Shown: one piece after another, positions 23,923-32,486 of the stretch | Position numbering within the stretch: position 1 is the first letter of the stretch | Layout of the letters: each line of letters begins with the position of its first letter | Assembly: GCA_050182275.1 (NCBI GenBank) | Contig: JBFXCK010000014.1 | Span: 1 to 44,296, forward strand | Direction of reading: 5' to 3' | DNA from: JBFXCK01 sp050182275 | GTDB lineage: Bacteria > Pseudomonadota > Alphaproteobacteria > SHNJ01 | DNA length: 44,296 bases | The notes under the pieces: model-generated | Seen by the model: only the letters and a program-made list of their open reading frames with translations | Told to the model about the DNA's origin: nothing | Databases searched by the model: none | Translations under genes and position numbers: made by a program

Positions 23923-23951
23923 ATTAAATCTTAAAAGGAAACGATTGTCAA
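23923..23951 (-). promoter_or_regulatory. Sigma70-type promoter of the nfu gene
   Basis: A perfect TTGACA -35 box (23946-23951) and a TTTAAT -10 box (23923-23928, five of six) are separated by exactly 17 bases on the minus strand. Transcription would begin near 23916. This is the best promoter match in the window. The surrounding 266-base gap up to trpS is AT-rich and contains no gene that I can see. Confidence 0.7.
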
Positions 23952-24093
23952 GTATTCGTGATCGACAAAAATTTCTATGTTATTGATAAATAACAAATTT
24001 ATATTTTGTTAACCTTTACAATCCATTAATACATGGGAGATATGAGGGGATAAGTCAAGATTAGGTTAAGGATTTGGTAAGGTTTAGCGGCCC

Positions 24094-25092
24094 TTAAGAA
24101 TGCCAAAAACCGATGATTTCCTTCATTTTATTCAAATTACCGCCGGCGATTTTATCGGCGCGCTCGGCGCCGCTGGCCAGTATTTGATCGAGATAGGCCT
24201 TGTCATTCTTTATCTTATTCATCTCGGCGGTGATCGGCCCAAGCTTGGCTACCGCCAAATCGGCCAGTTGCTTTTTAAAGGCGCTGAATTGCTGGCCGGC
24301 GAATTGGGCGATTGTGTGATCCAGCTTTTGGCCGGAAAGCGCGGCGTAAATGACCAATAAATTGGCGGCCTCTGGCCTTCCTTCCAGCTCCTTGGCGCCG
24401 GCGGGCAAGGGATTCGGATCGGTCTTGGCCTTTTGAATTTTAAGGGCGATCGCATCGGCGCTGTCGGTTAAATTGATGCGCGAATAATCCGATTCATCGG
24501 ATTTGCTCATTTTTTTCGTGCCATCGCGCAGGCTCATTACCCGCGTCGCCTCGCCCAAAATCATGGGTTCGGGTAAAGGGAAAAATTCAACGCCGTAAAA
24601 TCTGTTAAAGGCGCCAGCAATATCGCGCGCCAATTCCAAATGCTGTTTTTGATCATCGCCGACCGGCACATGGGTGGCCTTATACATTAAAACGTCAGCC
24701 GCCATTAAAGCCGGGTAGGCATAAAGGCCAAGCGAAGATTCTTCTTTCTTTTTCCCCGCCTTTTCCTTGAATTGCGTCATGCGGTTCAGCCAGCCAAGCG
24801 GGGTGAAACAGCCCAGCATCCAGCCGCCTTCGGCATGGGCGGGAACGGCGCTTTGGGCGAATAAAATCGCTTTTTTCGGGTCAACGCCGCTCGCGATATA
24901 AGCCGCCGTTACCTCATAGGTGGCTTCGCGCAATGCTTTGGGGTCTTGCGGGGTGGTGATGGCGTGCAAATCGGCCAGGAAAAAAATACATTGCCCCTGA
25001 TGCTGCATGGATACCCAATTGCGGATCGCGCCCAGGTAATTCCCCAAATGCAAATGGCCGGTCGGCTGAACGCCGGAGACGATAATGGTCAT
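24094..25092 (-). CDS. trpS: Tryptophanyl-tRNA synthetase
   Basis: TrpRS charges tRNA-Trp. The 332-residue class I enzyme has the HIGH-type motif in PTGHLHLGNYLGA (10-22) and KMSKS at 194-198. The expected LADLHAITTPQDP and HVPVGDDQKQHLELARDIA segments lie between them. Length is normal for the bacterial enzyme. Its ATG overlaps the murJ stop by four bases, and the murJ-trpS pair is common in alphaproteobacteria. Confidence 0.98.
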   Translation of the reverse strand: MTIIVSGVQPTGHLHLGNYLGAIRNWVSMQHQGQCIFFLADLHAITTPQDPKALREATYEVTAAYIASGVDPKKAILFAQSAVPAHAEGGWMLGCFTPLGWLNRMTQFKEKAGKKKEESSLGLYAYPALMAADVLMYKATHVPVGDDQKQHLELARDIAGAFNRFYGVEFFPLPEPMILGEATRVMSLRDGTKKMSKSDESDYSRINLTDSADAIALKIQKAKTDPNPLPAGAKELEGRPEAANLLVIYAALSGQKLDHTIAQFAGQQFSAFKKQLADLAVAKLGPITAEMNKIKNDKAYLDQILASGAERADKIAGGNLNKMKEIIGFWHS

Positions 25093-26672
25093 GGAGCGAT
25101 GCTTTCACTTTCGATCTTAACCGGTTTATGCCACAGCGCCTTCATGTCGGCAATGCTGGCGGCATTGAAGGCCAGGGCCAAGGCGGCAAAAACCGCGATT
25201 CCCAAAAGTACGAGGGCGGTTAAAGCCAAAATTCCGGTCAAAAGCCCCTGCCCCCAAAAAGGCAGCAAAGCCAAATTGGTGAAATACAGCACCAAGCCCA
25301 TTAACAAAGCAGAGGCCGCGATCCGGGGCCAGCGCATCGAAAGCCGCGCATCAATCTGAAACTGGCCCCGGCGCTTTAAAATATAGGCCAGCATCCCCGC
25401 ATTGGCCCAAGAGGCCAAGGCGGTGCCCAAGGCAATCCCGATATGGGCAAGCGGGATCATCAATAATAAATTGAACGCCACATTCAACACCATGGTGATA
25501 ACCGCGATGATGACGGGCGTTTTGGTGTCATGCCGCGCGAAAAACCCGGGGGTCAGCGCTTTGATCAATACGTAAGCGGGCAATCCGGCCGAAAAGGCGG
25601 CTAAGGCCAGCGCGGTTTTATGCGCAGCGTCTGCATCAAATGCGCCGCGCACAAATAAGATTTCAATAATGGGAAGCGGTATCACCATAAGCGCCACCGC
25701 CGCCGGTAAAGTCAGAAGCAAGGTTAATTCAATTGCGCGGTTTTGCTGGGTGACGGCTTCCTCTTTATTGCCCAAGGAAATGCTGCGCGATAACATCGGC
25801 AATAAAGCCGTGCCAATCGCAATGCCGAAAACGCCCAAGGGCAATTGGCTGATACGGTCGGCATAATATAAATAAGACACCGAGCCGACCGGCAGCAGCG
25901 AGGCCAAAATCGTGCCGACCAAAATATTGACTTGCGCCGCGCCCGTGCCAAGCGCCGCCGGAAACGCCGCTTTTAATAACGCCCTTACCGGCGGCGATAG
26001 ACGGGGGCGGATGAAATCCAACCTGATGCCTGCGCGCTTGGCCGCGATATTCATCCAGCTCCATTGCGCGATTCCCGAAGCAATCACGCCAACCGCCATA
26101 GCATAGGCAGGGGCGGTTGCGGGGTTGGGGAATAACGGAATTAATAATAAAGACGCCATCAAGGTCACATTCATAATAATCGGCGAAGCAGCGAAGGCGC
26201 CGAAACGGTCGAGCGCGTTGAGCACGCCGCCTAAATGCGCCACCAGGGAGACAAATAACAAATAAGGAAAAGTAATCCGCGCGAGCGAAATGGTGAGATT
26301 AATTTGTTCCGGATCATCGCTAAAGCCCGGCGCGAAAAGCGGCATGAGCCAAGGCATAAAAATAACGCCCACCGCCACCAAGGCCGAAAGCGCAGCCGCC
26401 AGCACCGCACGCGCTTCTTGCGCGAATTGAAGCGCCGCTTGGTTGCCATCTTGCGCTAAGGTCGCAGCAAAGCGCGGCACGAAAGCGGCGCTGAAAGCGC
26501 CTTCGGCAAACAACGCCCTAAAAAAATTCGGAAAACGGAAAGCCACGAAAAATGCGTCGGCCACGGGGCCGGCGCCCAAAAAAAACGCCGTCAACACATC
26601 GCGCAATAAACCCAATACGCGGCTGACCATGGTGAGCGATGCAATCGTGGCGACGGAACGCAATAAAGCCAT
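25089..26672 (-). CDS. murJ: Lipid II flippase MurJ
   Basis: MurJ moves lipid II across the inner membrane for peptidoglycan synthesis. The 527-residue protein is hydrophobic throughout, consistent with about 14 membrane segments. It opens with SMVSRVLG-type sequence (here TMVSRVLGLLRDVLTAFFLG) and GPVADAFFVAFRFPNFFRALFAEGAFSAAFVP, the family signature. TPGFFARHDTKTPV in the second half is also characteristic. It is translationally coupled to trpS. Confidence 0.97.
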   Translation of the reverse strand: MALLRSVATIASLTMVSRVLGLLRDVLTAFFLGAGPVADAFFVAFRFPNFFRALFAEGAFSAAFVPRFAATLAQDGNQAALQFAQEARAVLAAALSALVAVGVIFMPWLMPLFAPGFSDDPEQINLTISLARITFPYLLFVSLVAHLGGVLNALDRFGAFAASPIIMNVTLMASLLLIPLFPNPATAPAYAMAVGVIASGIAQWSWMNIAAKRAGIRLDFIRPRLSPPVRALLKAAFPAALGTGAAQVNILVGTILASLLPVGSVSYLYYADRISQLPLGVFGIAIGTALLPMLSRSISLGNKEEAVTQQNRAIELTLLLTLPAAVALMVIPLPIIEILFVRGAFDADAAHKTALALAAFSAGLPAYVLIKALTPGFFARHDTKTPVIIAVITMVLNVAFNLLLMIPLAHIGIALGTALASWANAGMLAYILKRRGQFQIDARLSMRWPRIAASALLMGLVLYFTNLALLPFWGQGLLTGILALTALVLLGIAVFAALALAFNAASIADMKALWHKPVKIESESIAP

Positions 26673-26714
26673 TCGTTTTTCTATACCGGTTTGACGGCTT
26701 TTTAAAGGTGTAAA

Positions 26715-27725
26715 CTAGCGCGCGAGCGCCGATTTCCGGCCCTCTAAGGCCGCGCGTTGGGCTTGGCCGTGGATTCGTATTTCAGCCTTGGAATGCAAAG
26801 GGTCCATTTTGCCGCGCCAGGGCGTTTTTACCCCTTGATGCGCGCCGAAAGCGAATAAGCCGAGCGCTTGTAAACAATCACCCACACGATGGGCCTGCTC
26901 TAGTATCATATCCCGCGAAAAGGGCGGCTGCCAGCGGCCCGGCAAATCGCCGCCTTCCACATAATAGGGCGTGAAAACGCTGCCCCAATTCGTCACCAAT
27001 TCGCAATCGCGGTAATAATTTTGGCAATGGACATACTCAACGCCCGCGCCGATTGCGGTGGCGCCGTCGCTTCTCCAGCTATTGCCAAAGAACACCGCCT
27101 GCACAGGGTCAACCCCATAATGATTCAGTAATTTTCTTAATAACGGTGCGCAAGGTTTCAATTCGCCGTAAACCGGCAATTCCACCAATTGCGTATGCCG
27201 GAACCCGCCTTGCCCGCCCCAGCATGGCCAGCGCCCGGCATGGGACGTATCGCAGGTGCGGGCGGTATAATGATGATGAATCAGCCCGTCAAAATTTTTG
27301 GCTTTTAACTTCCACACGCTGGGCGCGGCTTGGGTGTTGGTCATGCCGATAATCAAAACGCCGCGTTCATGCAGGGCTTGCATCGCTTCGCGGGAGCCGG
27401 GAATATCGGTTGATTCTTCAATATGCGATTGTTCGAAGATGGCAATTGCCTGATTCAGAATAGGGGCGGGCGCCTCGTAAATAGAACTGGCGGGGGTTTT
27501 TGCCATTTCGCGGATCACATAAATCCATTCGCTGGTGCGGCGGTGGCTTAAATAGCCGCCGATCTCATTGCCCAATTGGGCGGGGTCGGCATTTAACGCC
27601 TTGCTTAAAAAAGCTACAGTCTTATTCCAGGCGATGGCCAAGGCCTCGTCGCTAATATAAAGCAGATCGTCAATATCGAAAATCGCAACCGTTTTGGCCG
27701 TGCGCGCGCCGTTTTTTCCTGCCAT
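26715..27725 (-). CDS. HAD-superfamily protein of unknown substrate
   Basis: The 336-residue protein shows the haloacid dehalogenase core in order. Motif I is AIFDIDDLLY (nucleophile and acid/base Asp), motif II GMTNTQA, motif III lysine KPCAPLL and motif IV FFGNSWRSDGATAIGAG. A helical cap lies between motifs I and II. Between II and III is an unusual Cys-, His- and Trp-rich insert (ARTCDTSHAGRWPCWGGQGG), and after motif IV a non-HAD tail of about 90 residues. It is therefore probably a phosphatase or related hydrolase, but I cannot place it in a characterised subfamily. It lies between murJ and an APH-fold kinase, all minus-strand. Confidence 0.75.
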   Translation of the reverse strand: MAGKNGARTAKTVAIFDIDDLLYISDEALAIAWNKTVAFLSKALNADPAQLGNEIGGYLSHRRTSEWIYVIREMAKTPASSIYEAPAPILNQAIAIFEQSHIEESTDIPGSREAMQALHERGVLIIGMTNTQAAPSVWKLKAKNFDGLIHHHYTARTCDTSHAGRWPCWGGQGGFRHTQLVELPVYGELKPCAPLLRKLLNHYGVDPVQAVFFGNSWRSDGATAIGAGVEYVHCQNYYRDCELVTNWGSVFTPYYVEGGDLPGRWQPPFSRDMILEQAHRVGDCLQALGLFAFGAHQGVKTPWRGKMDPLHSKAEIRIHGQAQRAALEGRKSALAR

Positions 27726-27784
27726 TCCATACCCTATTTAAAGGGGGAATTTATCATGAAATCGGCGTTCTGTAAACCGCAGCG

Positions 27785-28804
27785 CTATTCCAGCAAAGCT
27801 TTGTAATCATTGGCGATCAGCAAATGTAAAAAATTTTGCGGCGGTAAAATCGAGGCTTTTTTGCGCCAATTCTTGGCGTACCAATCCATCGCCCAGCCGA
27901 ATTGGTAAATATTGTAAGCCTGTAAAGCCAGGCGCAGGAAATAATTTTCATCGCGGATTTTAAATTCGCTTTTGCCGTAAGTTTTCCGGTAGCTTTGCAA
28001 ACCCGCTTGAATGCGGTCCTTCCGGTAAAGGCCGGGGCCGTAAAAGTAGCAAGATTGGGAAATGGTTGCGGCCAAATCGCTAAGCCGGCAATCGAACCTT
28101 GCCCAATCGAAATCGAACAGGCCAACCACTTTATTGCCCGCAAAATTCACATTGCCCGGATGAATATCGAAATGCACGATTTGCCGGGGCAAATCGGCGT
28201 AACCTGATTTTTCCATTTCATTTAGCGTTACGCGCATAAAATGGCGTAATTTTTTTTCCGCCGCCAGGATTTTTGTTTTGCCGGGGGATGGTGGAATGGC
28301 TTTTAAGCGCTTATCAAAATTTTTTTCGGCCAAGGCTGCGCATTCCATGACCGACGGGTAGTTTTTAAGCGGCTTGGCCTTAAAACCTTGGGCGGCGCGG
28401 GTGAATTTTGCGCTTGTACCAAAAAAATCTTTCAACCGCGGTAAAGTAAAATTATCCAGCCTGTTCCAATTCGCAATGGTTTTACCCGGCAAACAATTTT
28501 GCAAAAGATAATAGCCGCCATGCACCACGGTAATTAATTCACCGGCCAAATTGGGCAGGGGGGTGGGCGTTAGGGGAAAGTCGCGCAAATAATCTAAAAG
28601 CGCTGCCTCTAGATTTAAATGCGCAATATCTTTGCCCTTTTGCGATTCGCGCAAAATCACCCGGCCCTTGGGAAGTTTCACCAAAAAAGTCTTATTTTCA
28701 AAACCGGCGGTGCTTTGGGAAATGCCGGTAACGCGCGTTAGGCCATAGCGGGCCAACACTTTATATAAGGGGGTTTTGGCAATGGGAGATAAGGGGCTAA
28801 ACAT
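27785..28804 (-). CDS. Aminoglycoside-phosphotransferase-fold kinase
   Basis: The 339-residue protein has the APH/choline-kinase fold: an N-lobe with NKTFLVKLPKGRVILRESQK, the catalytic HFDIHPGNV (His, Asp, Asn) and the metal-binding GLFDFDWARFD. Members phosphorylate small molecules such as homoserine, choline, methylthioribose or sugars. N-terminal YGLTRVTGISQSTAGFENKT resembles the homoserine kinase II/ThrB-like group, but no threonine gene is adjacent, so the substrate stays open. It is not evidence of antibiotic resistance. Confidence 0.8.
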   Translation of the reverse strand: MFSPLSPIAKTPLYKVLARYGLTRVTGISQSTAGFENKTFLVKLPKGRVILRESQKGKDIAHLNLEAALLDYLRDFPLTPTPLPNLAGELITVVHGGYYLLQNCLPGKTIANWNRLDNFTLPRLKDFFGTSAKFTRAAQGFKAKPLKNYPSVMECAALAEKNFDKRLKAIPPSPGKTKILAAEKKLRHFMRVTLNEMEKSGYADLPRQIVHFDIHPGNVNFAGNKVVGLFDFDWARFDCRLSDLAATISQSCYFYGPGLYRKDRIQAGLQSYRKTYGKSEFKIRDENYFLRLALQAYNIYQFGWAMDWYAKNWRKKASILPPQNFLHLLIANDYKALLE

Positions 28805-28840
28805 GCCCTACTTATACAAGAGATTAAGCAGAAGTTAAAA

Positions 28841-29074
28841 TTAAACGCTGATATCGAGGAGGGAGCCGCGCGGCAGAGGGCGCGTATTGCCGCCGGAATC
28901 CTGGGTTAGGATCAGATTTTCACCGCGGCCGGTTTCCGCTTTTGATGGTGCACGGACCGCGTTTTCCCGCACCACCGCAGCTGCCTGTTGTTGCTGGCCT
29001 TGATAAGGCGAGTTTCTTACCGGCGCATTACCCGTATTAACATAGGAGGAAACGGCGGTGTTGATCGGATTCAT
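28841..29074 (-). CDS. Small hypothetical protein
   Basis: A 77-residue, Gln/Asn/Ala-rich and probably disordered protein with a compact C-terminal end, RPLPRGSLLDISV. Short alphaproteobacterial proteins ending in a similar RGS-L-hydrophobic motif exist, so I treat it as a real gene, but I know no function. It lies 36 bases from the APH-fold kinase gene on the same strand. An AAGGAA sits rather far (about 11 bases) before the ATG. Confidence 0.5.
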   Translation of the reverse strand: MNPINTAVSSYVNTGNAPVRNSPYQGQQQQAAAVVRENAVRAPSKAETGRGENLILTQDSGGNTRPLPRGSLLDISV

Positions 29075-29370
29075 GGGTACAAATATTTCCTTGTAATTTA
29101 TCTAATTAAACCACAAAAACCTTGAGGGGCAGTTAACGGACGGGGTTAGAATAACCCCTATATTCCTGATATACCGATAAATCCTTACCAAAAGCTTAAA
29201 GCCCCTTTGGGCCTGGAATTCCTTAGGAAAACCGCCAGCAATGGAGGCGGCTCTTCATCATTTTCTAACCGTTTGCCGCGCACAATATGAATATTACCGA
29301 TACCTTTGTTTAGGGGTGTCGGCCTTATGGTTTTTGGCGCGAAAGAGTAGAATTTAAGGAGTTGGGAATT
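29075..29370. other. Intergenic region between divergent genes, with small palindromes
   Basis: No gene is convincing in these 296 bases. A perfect hairpin of GGGGTTA and TAACCCC with a three-base loop lies at 29142-29158. TATAT-TCCTG-ATATA follows at 29159-29173. The region must contain the promoters of the small minus-strand gene and of the DUF2336/kinase pair, but no box is close to consensus. Confidence 0.5.
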
Positions 29371-30543
29371 ATGACGGCCCATGCAATGCACGCACCCAGT
29401 ATGGACAATATCATGGCGCTGGCGCGCGATAAATCGAGCGGCGGGCGGCGCGAGCTGCTAACGCAAATCAGCGACTTGCTGTTTGAAGAAGGCGGCCAGG
29501 CCAGCGACCGCGAACGCGCGCTGATGATCGACATCATGCGCAATTTGGTGTTCGAAGTCGAAATGAAAGTGCGCAAAGAATTAGCCAACCGCTTGCTGGA
29601 AGCCAAACAGGCGCCCCGCGAATTGGCGGCAATGCTGGCGAATGATGAAATCGAAGTCGCGCGCCCGATTTTGCTGGGAAGCTCGCTTTTGCGCGATGAG
29701 GAATTATTGGAAATTATTAAGCACCGCACTATGGAGCACCAATTGGCGATCGCCGCGCGCCAAGAAGTTTCGGAAGTGGTTTCGGGCGCTTTGGTCGAGG
29801 CCGGCAATGAATCGGTTATTACTACTTTATTGGAAAATCCCAGCGCCAAGGTTTCACAAACCACGCTGGAATATTTGGTGGAACAATCGCAGCGCGTCGA
29901 TTCTTTCCAAAACCCGCTGTTAAAGCGCGGCGATTTGAGCCAAGCGCTGGCGGAACGCATGTATATTTGGGTGTCCGACACTTTGCGGGAAAATATTATC
30001 GGCAAATACAGCATTGACCCGGTCGTGCTGGAGGAAAAATTGAAAACCAGCACGCTGTGGGTTTTCGAGCAGGAAAAGCGCGACGCCAGCAAAGCCGAAG
30101 AGCTGGTCGAGGCCCTGGTCAAAAATAACGAGCTTTCCCCCGGCGTGATGGCCAAGGCCTTGCGTGATGGAGAAGTGCCCTTGTTCTTATGCATGCTTGG
30201 CCGGATCGCCGATTTGCAATTGGAAACCGTGCGCCGCATTGTATTCGACAGCGAGGGCGAAGTGTTCGCCGTTTCATGCAAAGCGATCGGCTTGGAAAAG
30301 CATCAATTCTCCGACCTTTATAAAATGGTGCGCAACGCCCGCCCCAATCAGCGCGATTCCAAAGTTACGGAAATGACGCATTTGCTTACCTATTTCGATC
30401 AGCTAAAACGCCAAGCCGCGCAAAGCGTATTGGAAAATTGGCGGAAAAATCCGCAAAGCCTGGTCGATTTGAATCAGAAATTGCAAAAACGCCTTGGTCA
30501 CGCCCCTGCCGCCCCTGCAACCCCTCCTGCTAAACCGCTTTAA
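29371..30543 (+). CDS. DUF2336 domain protein
   Basis: This 390-residue soluble protein matches the DUF2336 family, which is largely confined to alphaproteobacteria. It starts MTAHAMHAPSMDNIMALARDKSSGGRREL and continues as a nearly all-helical chain. Helix pairs such as KVRKELANRLLEAKQAPREL and NDEIEVARPILLGSSLLRDE resemble HEAT-like repeats. The C-terminus is Pro/Ala-rich. The ATG at 29371 has AAGGAG nine bases ahead and is preferred over a TTG three codons earlier. The gene is followed after 17 bases by a sensor kinase, so the two probably act in one signalling path; the molecular role of DUF2336 is unknown to me. Confidence 0.85.
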   Translation: MTAHAMHAPSMDNIMALARDKSSGGRRELLTQISDLLFEEGGQASDRERALMIDIMRNLVFEVEMKVRKELANRLLEAKQAPRELAAMLANDEIEVARPILLGSSLLRDEELLEIIKHRTMEHQLAIAARQEVSEVVSGALVEAGNESVITTLLENPSAKVSQTTLEYLVEQSQRVDSFQNPLLKRGDLSQALAERMYIWVSDTLRENIIGKYSIDPVVLEEKLKTSTLWVFEQEKRDASKAEELVEALVKNNELSPGVMAKALRDGEVPLFLCMLGRIADLQLETVRRIVFDSEGEVFAVSCKAIGLEKHQFSDLYKMVRNARPNQRDSKVTEMTHLLTYFDQLKRQAAQSVLENWRKNPQSLVDLNQKLQKRLGHAPAAPATPPAKPL

Positions 30544-30560
30544 AATCCGATTTGATCTTT

Positions 30561-32483
30561 ATGAAACCTTACCTGCCCATTTCAGCGCCCGGCCAAGAGC
30601 CGTGGAATAAAAACGCCGTTGAAACGGCGCTGGCGCCGGACATGAAAGCAATGCTGCATGAGGCGATGCTGGCGGGCCCCGCTTTGGTGATATGCGACGC
30701 GCATGGCAATAAAATTTTCTCGAGCCCCTCTTACGAATCTTATATCGCCGGCGCCAAGCAATCGGGCCAAGCGCCAAGCCTGGCCGATATTGTCGCGCGC
30801 CTGGAAGATTCGGCCGAGCCGTTTGAACATTCCCTATCCTTGCAAAAGGACGACCGGATTTCCTATTACAATGTCGAGCACCGCGCTCAATTCTCGGCCG
30901 AAGGTTACTTGGTCGGCTTCTTAAGCCTGTACTGGGATATTTCTTCGGAAGTGAGAATGCGCGACCGCCTGCTGTTGATGCAATCGCGCTTTGAGGACAT
31001 CACCCGCATTTCCTCGGATTGGATTTGGGAAACCGATGCATCGCTTTCCTTTACCTTATTATCGCCGCGCGTGCTGGATGTGCTGGGCCGCCATCCGCGC
31101 GAATTGCTGACCAAGCATTTTTTAGAGGTCAGCACGCTGTTCGATGACGGTATTTGGACGATTGAAAAATTGCAGGAAACGCTGGAGCGCTATGCCCCTT
31201 TCCGCCATGTGCGCTTTATCATGCAGGACCGCGATCAGAAGGAAAAGCTTTTGCGCATGAGCGGCATGCCGGTATTCGATGAACAAGGCGCTTTTAAAGG
31301 CTACCGCGGCATCGCCCAGGACATCACCCAGGAAGTCGAGGCGCGGGAGCGCGCGCGCCTGCTGGAGCAGCGCCTCACTTACGCGATTGAAAGCCTGAAT
31401 GACGGTTTTGCGCTTTACGACAGCCGCCAGCATTTGGTGTTGCGCAATAAAAAGCTGCAGCAGTTTTTCCCGCAAGTGCGCGATGAATTGCTGCCCGGCG
31501 CGCATTTGGAAGAGTTTTTGCATCAAGCAATCGCGGTCGGCGATATTGTCTTAAACGGCGTTCCGGCCGATAGCTGGCTGGAAAGCCGCATTGCGCGCTG
31601 GCGCGCCGGCGGCGGGCCGTTTGAATTTCAATTGGCCGATGGCAGCTGGCTGATGGCGCATGATTACAAAACCGCCGACCAAACAACCGTTACTTTGTTA
31701 ACCGACATCACCGCGTTAAAGCAACGTGAGGAATCGCTGCAACACGCCAAGAACGAGGCCGAGACGGCAAGCAAAACCCGCACCGAATTTTTCGCCAAAA
31801 TGAGCCATGAACTGCGCACGCCGTTAAACGCCGTGATCGGTTTTTCCGACATTCTTAAAAATGAAGGCTTTGGCCCCTTAGGATCCCCGCAATATAAGGA
31901 ATATGCCCAAGACATCCATGAAAGCGCCCATCATTTGCTCAACATCATCAACGATATTTTGGATATGTCGAAGGTTGAGGCGGGCAAATTGGAGCTGCAT
32001 GAGCAGGCGGTCAGCGTGGTTTCAACCGTGCAATCCTCTTTGCGCATGGTCAAGCCCAAGGCCGATGAAACCGGCGTTGAATTGGTCAGCGATGAGGTTG
32101 ACGGCAATTTGGTGATCCGCGCCGACGCCAAAAAACTAAAGCAAATTTTGCTGAATTTGCTGACCAATTCGGTCAAATTCACCGACAGAGGCGGAAAAGT
32201 GTCGGTGTTTGCGCACATCGATAATGACGGCCATCCTTGCATCGGCGTGCGCGACACCGGAATCGGCATGACGCCGGAAGGAATTCAAAAAGCTTTAACC
32301 CCCTTTGGCCAAGTCGATAGCAGCCTCAGCCGCAAATATGAAGGCACCGGTTTGGGCCTGCCTTTAACCCAAGCCTTGATTGAATTGCATGACGGCGAAA
32401 TGCTAATCGAAAGCGAACCGAAAAAAGGCACAACCGTCACCGCCCGCTTCCCGCGTGAGCGGATTGTGGAGATCAAAAAATAA
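30561..32483 (+). CDS. Cytosolic PAS-domain sensor histidine kinase
   Basis: The 640-residue kinase has no membrane segment. Three PAS-like regions (about 30-130, 143-262 and 268-390; the second ends in GYRGIAQDITQEVEARERA) are followed by a HisKA domain with H416 in FFAKMSHELRTPLNAVIGFS. The ATPase domain has NLLTNSVKF (N box), DTGIGMTPE and GTGLGLPLTQALIELHDG. The kinase part is of the PleC/DivJ type found in alphaproteobacterial cell-cycle signalling. No response regulator or receiver domain is encoded nearby, so it is an orphan. The ATG at 30561 is preferred over a TTG three codons earlier. It converges with pgk with only three bases between stops. Confidence 0.92.
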   Translation: MKPYLPISAPGQEPWNKNAVETALAPDMKAMLHEAMLAGPALVICDAHGNKIFSSPSYESYIAGAKQSGQAPSLADIVARLEDSAEPFEHSLSLQKDDRISYYNVEHRAQFSAEGYLVGFLSLYWDISSEVRMRDRLLLMQSRFEDITRISSDWIWETDASLSFTLLSPRVLDVLGRHPRELLTKHFLEVSTLFDDGIWTIEKLQETLERYAPFRHVRFIMQDRDQKEKLLRMSGMPVFDEQGAFKGYRGIAQDITQEVEARERARLLEQRLTYAIESLNDGFALYDSRQHLVLRNKKLQQFFPQVRDELLPGAHLEEFLHQAIAVGDIVLNGVPADSWLESRIARWRAGGGPFEFQLADGSWLMAHDYKTADQTTVTLLTDITALKQREESLQHAKNEAETASKTRTEFFAKMSHELRTPLNAVIGFSDILKNEGFGPLGSPQYKEYAQDIHESAHHLLNIINDILDMSKVEAGKLELHEQAVSVVSTVQSSLRMVKPKADETGVELVSDEVDGNLVIRADAKKLKQILLNLLTNSVKFTDRGGKVSVFAHIDNDGHPCIGVRDTGIGMTPEGIQKALTPFGQVDSSLSRKYEGTGLGLPLTQALIELHDGEMLIESEPKKGTTVTARFPRERIVEIKK

Positions 32484-32486
32484 TTT

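Noticed and set aside
24065..24080. CtrA-like half-site pair (TTAA, seven bases, GTAA)
   Set aside because: It lies just past the 3' end of trpS, upstream of the mapped-looking nfu promoter by over 100 bases, and one half-site is imperfect.
27785..28804. Antibiotic-resistance reading of the APH-fold gene
   Set aside because: The fold is shared by many metabolic kinases, and the context and N-lobe sequence favour a housekeeping small-molecule kinase.
29325..30281. Minus-strand open frame of 318 codons antisense to the DUF2336 gene
   Set aside because: Serine-rich shadow of the real gene, with no recognisable domain; the plus-strand frame has a good ribosome-binding site and family match.
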